Positions 5,749-10,193 of a stretch of DNA of 10,193 nt are shown piece after piece. A program made the position numbers and the translations under genes. Below the pieces are notes generated by a model. That model was not told the origin of the DNA. It made no database searches and saw nothing but the letters and a program-made list of their open reading frames with translations. Each line of letters opens with the position of its first letter. The first letter of the stretch is position 1. This DNA is from Candidatus Rokuibacteriota bacterium (lineage in GTDB: Bacteria > JAUVQV01), in the NCBI GenBank assembly GCA_030609125.1, contig JAUWCW010000046.1, positions 1 to 10,193 of the forward strand, given 5' to 3'.

Positions 5749-7133
5749 GACTTCTTTCTTCCTCCGCTGCCGCTTCCGCCCGGGAGACGGGCAACGACAC
5801 CCGCGATCCTTGCCGCCATGGCCTCGATCCGGCGGCGGCTCTGGCCCTCGACCATGACCCTCACCTTCGGCTCGGTCCCGGAGAACCTGACAAGCACCCG
5901 GCCCGTCTTACCGAGCTTTTTTTCCTCCCGGGCAATGGTCGAGGTCAGCTCGGGAAAATCCCCCAGGTCCGCCCTCGCCTTCACGGGAACGTTCACTAGG
6001 ACCTGGGGGTAGCGCTTCATCACCGCCGCCAGGCGGGAGAGAGCGCTCCCCTTCCTCGCCATGACAGACAGAACCTGCAGGGCCGTGATGATACCGTCGC
6101 CGGTGGTCTGAAAGTCAAGAAAGACAATGTGGCCCGACTGCTCGCCTCCCAGCTGGCACCCCCGCCGACGCATCTCCTCCACCACGTAGCGGTCTCCGAC
6201 AGGTGTCCGGAGCAGGTTGATCCCGGCTTCCTTCAACGTCACCTCGAGCCCGTAGTTGCTCATGACGGTGCCGACAATTTCCTTTTTCCTGCGCCGGCCG
6301 CCGTCGAACCTGTCGAAAGCGCAGATGGCCAGGATCTGGTCGCCGTCCACGAGGCCCCCCTTCTCGTCCACCATGAGAACCCGGTCGCCGTCTCCGTCGT
6401 GGCTCAGACCGACATCCGCCCTGTGCCTGCGCACGGCCCTCTGCACGACTTCCGGGTGTACCGACCCGCACCGGCGGTTGATGTTCCTTCCGTCGGGATC
6501 GGCGTTCAGGGTCACCACCTCCGCCCCCAGCTCCCTGAGAATGAGGGGAGATGCCTTGTAGGATGCGCCGTTGGCACAGTCCACGACGATCTTCATTCCC
6601 TCAAGGGTGTGTTCCCGCGGGAAGGAGTTCTTGGCGAACTCGACGTACCTGCCGACGGCGTCATCGACGCGGGACGCCTTGCCGATGGCGCGGGCCGTGG
6701 GCCTTATGTGGTCTATTCTCCCGGAAAAAACGAGGTCCTCTATCTCCGCCTCCGTGGCGTCGGGGAGCTTGAAGCCCTGCCGGGAGAAGAACTTGATGCC
6801 GTTGTCCGCGAAAGGATTATGCGATGCGGATATCACCACGCCGGCGTCGGCCCTGAGGCTGCGGGTCATGAAGGCTATCCCGGGTGTGGGCAGGGGGCCG
6901 ACGAGGATCACGTCCATCCCCATGGAGCAGATCCCGGAGGTGAGGGCGCTTTCGAGCATGTAGCCCGAGAGGCGGGTGTCTTTCCCGATCAGGATGCGGT
7001 GCCGGCGCTTTCCCTTACGAAAGACGTGGGCGCAGGCCCGGCCGAGCTTGAGGGCCGTTTCAGAGTTCATGGGCTCGATGTTCGCCTTGCCCCGAATTCC
7101 GTCCGTCCCGAAGATTCTCCGCTTCACACTCAT
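5745..7133 (-). CDS. glmM: Phosphoglucosamine mutase
   Basis: GlmM converts glucosamine 6-phosphate to glucosamine 1-phosphate on the route to UDP-GlcNAc for peptidoglycan and lipopolysaccharide. The 462-aa chain shows the four-domain alpha-D-phosphohexomutase pattern. It has FGTDGIRG near residue 8, the phosphoserine loop [16 protein letters not shown] (Ser104, Ser102 in E. coli numbering), the magnesium loop DGDGDR (246-251), the sugar-binding GGEQSGH (329-335) and the phosphate-binding RFSGTEPK (416-423). I chose ATG 7133 because GAGGAG lies nine bases upstream and [12 protein letters not shown] aligns with the family; ATG 7142 directly abuts that ribosome site. The C-terminus ends in a short Gly/Ser/Lys tail. 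The gene follows cdaR, and in other bacteria GlmM binds and inhibits CdaA, so this adjacency links c-di-AMP signalling to envelope precursor supply. Confidence 0.97.
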   Translation of the reverse strand: MSVKRRIFGTDGIRGKANIEPMNSETALKLGRACAHVFRKGKRRHRILIGKDTRLSGYMLESALTSGICSMGMDVILVGPLPTPGIAFMTRSLRADAGVVISASHNPFADNGIKFFSRQGFKLPDATEAEIEDLVFSGRIDHIRPTARAIGKASRVDDAVGRYVEFAKNSFPREHTLEGMKIVVDCANGASYKASPLILRELGAEVVTLNADPDGRNINRRCGSVHPEVVQRAVRRHRADVGLSHDGDGDRVLMVDEKGGLVDGDQILAICAFDRFDGGRRRKKEIVGTVMSNYGLEVTLKEAGINLLRTPVGDRYVVEEMRRRGCQLGGEQSGHIVFLDFQTTGDGIITALQVLSVMARKGSALSRLAAVMKRYPQVLVNVPVKARADLGDFPELTSTIAREEKKLGKTGRVLVRFSGTEPKVRVMVEGQSRRRIEAMAARIAGVVARLPGGSGSGGRKKS

Positions 7134-7146
7134 CTTCAACATCTCC

Positions 7147-8043
7147 TCACTTGATCTTGACGCTCCCGGGCTTGACGGAAACGACCGAGATCCCCTGCGG
7201 CACCTGCACTCTCAAGGGGCGCTGGGGAGAGTCTTTCTCGACTCCGCTCCAGTCGACCTCCACCTGCACCTGATCCGGCCTCATCTCCTTCAAGCGGTTG
7301 TAGTCTCCCCGTACGACAACGGTGACCGACGCGGGCGAGAAGCCCCGGTCGTTTCCGCCGGCATCTATGGTGACCCCGCGGAAGGTCGTCTCCACCTTCC
7401 TGGGGATCACCTCGACAATGACCTCCGTCGGCTTGAGTTGGAGGAGCCTGATATCGTCGCCCGGCTGGACAAACTCCACCCTGGCCCTGAGCTGTTTTTT
7501 CAGTCCGCTCACGTCGACGGGGTAGGTCTCCACCTGCTTGATCGACTGCACCCTGGCCAGGGGCCCCACCAGCTCCACCTGCAGCGGTATGGTGGTGATC
7601 TGCCGGATCTCGTATCCTTCCGCCGGCTTGCCGATGGTGAGCACCCTGACCGGAACGGGTCTCTTGGCGAGAAACTTCAGGTCCAGGTAGGGGGGGTATA
7701 TTCCGAGGACCGTGATGCTCTGCGGGAGGACGACATTCTTGGGGGTGATCTGCACGAACTTGTCCCCCGGCTCCGCCTGGGCAAGGTCGACACGGGCCCG
7801 GACCTGCTGGGGGAGGATGTTCTCCACGGCCTGCTTGGAACCCCGGATCTGCACGTAGACCGACCCCATGGGGGGGCCGTCGATAACGACCGACGCCGGG
7901 ATGTTTTCGAAAACCAGAGGGACCATGAAGCCCGCCTCGATCTTCTCCTCGGCGATCACCATCAGCCAGAGGAGGATGGCGAGGACGAGGGAGGCGATCA
8001 TGAGAGGCATGCGGCTGGAGAGCCGCCTCGTGTTGAGTCTCAC
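7147..8043 (-). CDS. cdaR: CdaR, YbbR-domain regulator of diadenylate cyclase
   Basis: This 298-aa membrane-anchored protein has one N-terminal transmembrane helix (about residues 13-30, [17 protein letters not shown]). About three YbbR repeats follow outside the membrane, each ending in a strand such as [15 protein letters not shown] or [12 protein letters not shown]. In Firmicutes CdaR binds CdaA and tunes c-di-AMP production. The start is GTG 8043: it overlaps the cdaA stop as GTGA and has GGAGG seven bases upstream. The longer open frame further upstream is out-of-frame cdaA sequence. Repeat number and length vary widely in the family, so three repeats is normal for Gram-negative forms. 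Confidence 0.9.
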   Translation of the reverse strand: MRLNTRRLSSRMPLMIASLVLAILLWLMVIAEEKIEAGFMVPLVFENIPASVVIDGPPMGSVYVQIRGSKQAVENILPQQVRARVDLAQAEPGDKFVQITPKNVVLPQSITVLGIYPPYLDLKFLAKRPVPVRVLTIGKPAEGYEIRQITTIPLQVELVGPLARVQSIKQVETYPVDVSGLKKQLRARVEFVQPGDDIRLLQLKPTEVIVEVIPRKVETTFRGVTIDAGGNDRGFSPASVTVVVRGDYNRLKEMRPDQVQVEVDWSGVEKDSPQRPLRVQVPQGISVVSVKPGSVKIK

Positions 8044-8822
8044 TTCTTGCCCTCCCCTCCGCTGCCGAAAATTCCGTCCAGCTTCTCCCCGAGAGCCGCG
8101 GCGTCGAGGCCGTGGTGGAGCTCTCCCTCCAGGGCCATGGAGATCGTTCCCGTCTCCTCCGACACCACGATGACCACCGCGTCGGTCTCTTCGGTGAGTC
8201 CGACGGCGGCCCGGTGGCGCGTACCCAGCTCTTTCGGAAACTCGTAGTGCTGCGAGAGAGGCAGAAGGCACCCCGCCTGGGTGAGGCTGTTCACCTGGAT
8301 CAGCACCGCCCCGTCGTGAATGGGGGAGGCGGGCAGAAAGATCGAGAAGAGGATCTCCTTCGACACCCTCCCCTCTATGGGAATGCCCCCCTCGACGTGG
8401 GCGGCCAGATCGGATTCGCGCTGGATGGCTATCAGGGCCCCCACCCTGCGGGCCGAAAGGGACTGGGCGGCCTTGACCACCTCCTGAAGGACCTGCTCTT
8501 CCTTGACGGGGTTGAAAAGGCGCAGCAGCGGGGCGCGGCCGACGTTGGCCAGCACCCGGCGGAACTCGGGCTGGAAGAGAATGATAACGACCAGCACCGC
8601 CGCCCCGAGAAAGTTGTGCAGGACCCAGCTGACCGCGTTGAGACCGATCTTCACGGCGGCGAAGTAGACAATCATGAGGACCCCCAGGCCGAAGAGCATC
8701 TGGATGGCCCGTGTCCCCCTGATCAGGAGGAAGAGGTTGTAGAAGACGACGGCGATGATGATGATGTCCAGGGCGTCCTGGGGAAACCGGAAGGCCGCGA
8801 AGGTTTCGAGGATGAAATTCAT
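8040..8822 (-). CDS. cdaA: Membrane diadenylate cyclase (c-di-AMP synthase, CdaA/DacA type)
   Basis: The enzyme joins two ATP molecules into the second messenger cyclic di-AMP. The 260-aa protein has three N-terminal transmembrane helices (about 19-35, 41-57 and 64-83). A cytoplasmic DAC (DisA_N) domain follows, containing both catalytic signatures: DGA at 170-172 (ASPIHDGAVLI) and RHR at 202-204 (LGTRHRAAVGL). The start ATG 8822 overlaps the folP stop as ATGA and follows GGAGGGG. The stop overlaps the cdaR start. With cdaR and glmM next, this is the conserved cdaA-cdaR-glmM cluster known from Firmicutes, here in a Gram-negative-looking genome. Length and layout are normal. Confidence 0.97.
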   Translation of the reverse strand: MNFILETFAAFRFPQDALDIIIIAVVFYNLFLLIRGTRAIQMLFGLGVLMIVYFAAVKIGLNAVSWVLHNFLGAAVLVVIILFQPEFRRVLANVGRAPLLRLFNPVKEEQVLQEVVKAAQSLSARRVGALIAIQRESDLAAHVEGGIPIEGRVSKEILFSIFLPASPIHDGAVLIQVNSLTQAGCLLPLSQHYEFPKELGTRHRAAVGLTEETDAVVIVVSEETGTISMALEGELHHGLDAAALGEKLDGIFGSGGEGKK

Positions 8823-10009
8823 TGCCCCTCCCGGCAGATGGCGTCCGCCACCTGAACGGCCCGTCGAACGGCTTTGACGTCGTGAACGCGGACCACCTCG
8901 GCCCCGGCGGCGACGCAGTGGCATACGGCGGCTATGGTCCCTTCCAGTCTCTCCTCCGGAGGCAGGTCCGAGACGGCGCCGATGAAGGCTTTCCTCGAGG
9001 GGCCGACGACGATGGGCCGTCCGAAGACCCGAAGCTCCGAGAGGTGCCGGAGCAGATGCAGGTTGTGCTCAAGCTTCTTCCCGAAACCGATACCCGGGTC
9101 GACGAGTATCCGGTCCCGTCCGACGCCCCCCTCGATTGCTTTTTCCACCATGACGCCGATCTCTTCGACGATCTCTCCCATCACGTTGCCGTACTCCGGG
9201 GAGTCCTGCATCGTCCCCGGCTCCCCCTGCATGTGCATCACGATGACCGCGGCGCCGGCGCCGGCCACGACACCGGCCATCCGGGAATCGAACCGGAGCC
9301 CGGATATGTCGTTGACCATGACGGCTCCCGCCTCGAGGGCCGCCTTCGCCACGTCGGCCTTGTACGTGTCGACCGAAACGGGCACGTCGCAGCGGGCGGC
9401 CAGTTCCTCGATCACGGGGAGCACTCTCGCTTTCTCCTCCTCCAGCGGGACCGGCTCGGCCCCCGGCCTGGATGACTCGCCGCCGACGTCGAGCAGGTCC
9501 GCCCCCTCCTGCGCCAGGCGCAGCCCGTGCGCGACGGCGCGCTCGGTCGAGAAATGCCTCCCTCCGTCGTAGAAGGAGTCGGGTGAGACGTTCACGATGC
9601 CCATGATGAAAGTCCGGTCTCCAAGCTCCAGCTGCCGCGATCCCAGAGTGAGGGGGAAACGACGGCGATCGTAGTCCTCCAGTGCCGCCCGCACCTCCTC
9701 TCCTATCCGCTTCATCGCCGGCGGCTGGCTTTGCAGCTTCACCTGCAGGGAGCGGAAGTGCTTCTCCGTGCCCATGAGCAGGGCCGCCGTCATCGTGGCG
9801 CTGCAGTCTATGGCCCCCCTGTGTACCGCCGCCTCGCCCCCGAGAGAGAGCATTTCCTGTTTGAGGAGGTTGGCCTGCCAGGGCGAGAGCCCCTCCAGTC
9901 GGAGGGTGCGGTGCCGGCCCTTGGGGGCCATCAGGGCGATGCCGGCCGGATCGACCCCGATCTCCCGCATTTCGCGAACAAGATCGGCCTCGCGGTCAGC
10001 CTGCAGCAC
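8819..10009 (-). CDS. folP: Dihydropteroate synthase with N-terminal extension
   Basis: DHPS condenses p-aminobenzoate with dihydropterin pyrophosphate in folate synthesis. The TIM-barrel core begins near residue 131 and shows MGIVNVSPDSFYDGG, DVGGESSRPGA, VSVDTYKADVAKAA, MVNDISG, MHMQGEPGTMQ, VDPGIGFGKK, GPSRKAFIG and RVHDV. About 115-130 extra residues precede it. They contain EIGVDPAGIALMAPKG, LKQEMLSLGGEAAV and LLMGTEKHFRSL, an extension I recall from DHPS of deltaproteobacteria and some Firmicutes; its role is unknown to me. The start is uncertain. GTG 10009 (396 aa, 14-base overlap with ftsH) lacks a clear ribosome site and may trim a first beta strand RLRVL. ATG 10066 has AGGGA upstream but overlaps ftsH by 71 bases and adds a low-complexity Ser/Thr stretch. 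Confidence 0.95.
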   Translation of the reverse strand: MLQADREADLVREMREIGVDPAGIALMAPKGRHRTLRLEGLSPWQANLLKQEMLSLGGEAAVHRGAIDCSATMTAALLMGTEKHFRSLQVKLQSQPPAMKRIGEEVRAALEDYDRRRFPLTLGSRQLELGDRTFIMGIVNVSPDSFYDGGRHFSTERAVAHGLRLAQEGADLLDVGGESSRPGAEPVPLEEEKARVLPVIEELAARCDVPVSVDTYKADVAKAALEAGAVMVNDISGLRFDSRMAGVVAGAGAAVIVMHMQGEPGTMQDSPEYGNVMGEIVEEIGVMVEKAIEGGVGRDRILVDPGIGFGKKLEHNLHLLRHLSELRVFGRPIVVGPSRKAFIGAVSDLPPEERLEGTIAAVCHCVAAGAEVVRVHDVKAVRRAVQVADAICREGQ

Positions 10010-10193
10010 TCTTAGACGGCGTGGTCTTTCCGTGCTGCTCGATGATGTTGTCGATTTCCGCTCCATCCAGCACTTCCCTTTCCAGCAGTTCGCTGGCCAT
10101 GGCGTGGACGAGGTCGATGTTCTCCTCCAGCAGGGACCGGGCCTTGTCGTAATTCTCCACAACCACCCTCTTGACCTCGGCATCGATCTCTCT
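9996..10193 (-). CDS. ftsH: ATP-dependent zinc metalloprotease FtsH, C-terminal end (partial)
   Basis: Sixty-five codons up to TGA 9996-9998; the rest of the gene lies beyond the right edge. The sequence REIDAEVKRVVVENYDKARS, then LLEENIDLVHAMASELLERE and VLDGAEIDNII, is the typical helical end of the FtsH M41 peptidase domain. It is followed by a short hydrophilic tail, QHGKTTPSKSAAG. FtsH is a membrane-bound AAA+ protease for quality control. The AAA and HExxH zinc motifs are outside the window, so the call rests on the C-terminal pattern and on ftsH preceding folP in many bacteria. Confidence 0.88.
   Translation of the reverse strand, partial: REIDAEVKRVVVENYDKARSLLEENIDLVHAMASELLEREVLDGAEIDNIIEQHGKTTPSKSAAG

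Noticed and set aside
4699-6012. Plus-strand open frame of 437 codons opposite acpS, pdxJ and the end of glmM
   Set aside because: It spans three well-supported minus-strand genes and its translation is a Pro/Arg/Gly-rich mix with no family pattern, so it is a shadow frame.
8112-8855. Plus-strand open frame of 247 codons, rich in Asp, His and Gly
   Set aside because: Directly antisense to cdaA, with composition that follows from the complementary codons; no domain signature.

Overview
The window is GC-rich and looks like a core-chromosome segment of an anaerobic or facultatively anaerobic Gram-negative bacterium. All supported genes lie on the minus strand, so the biology reads from right to left. 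The order ftsH-folP-cdaA-cdaR-glmM-pdxJ-acpS, a DHPS with a long N-terminal extension, and an oxygen-sensitive class III ribonucleotide reductase together fit a deltaproteobacterium (Desulfobacterota) best. That placement is inference from gene order and protein character; no rRNA or other phylogenetic marker is present.

Region 1 (10193 down to 3933) is a tightly packed operon entered at the C-terminus of FtsH. It continues with FolP (folate), CdaA (cyclic di-AMP synthase), CdaR (its membrane regulator), GlmM (phosphoglucosamine mutase for peptidoglycan and LPS precursors), PdxJ (vitamin B6), AcpS (acyl carrier protein activation) and Rex (NADH/NAD+ sensing repressor). Junctions are mostly 4-base stop/start overlaps or gaps of a few bases, so translation is probably coupled. 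The operon promoter lies outside the window. A GC-rich 11-base inverted repeat follows rex and may end the transcript.

Region 2 (3932 down to 3483) is a 450-base gap with no gene. Its middle 180 bases are only about 29% G+C. Close to nrdD it carries a perfect NrdR box and a second, degenerate box exactly 31 bases away, the classic tandem arrangement for the nucleotide-sensing repressor NrdR.

Region 3 (3482 down to 415) is an anaerobic deoxyribonucleotide synthesis operon: NrdD (class III ribonucleoside-triphosphate reductase with an ATP-cone-like N-terminus, a C-terminal zinc motif and a glycyl-radical loop), a small CxxC glutaredoxin-like protein, and NrdG (radical-SAM activase). NrdG lacks an ATG, GTG or TTG start where one is expected.

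Region 4 (414 to 1) has a promoter-like region with a perfect TGTGA-N6-TCACA palindrome upstream of a good -35/-10 pair. These precede a secreted protein, cut by the window edge, with a carboxypeptidase-regulatory-like beta-sandwich domain.

Most of the window is well-understood housekeeping content. I see no mobile element, CRISPR array, tRNA or rRNA. The most informative non-coding signals are the tandem NrdR boxes and the CRP/Rex-like palindrome.
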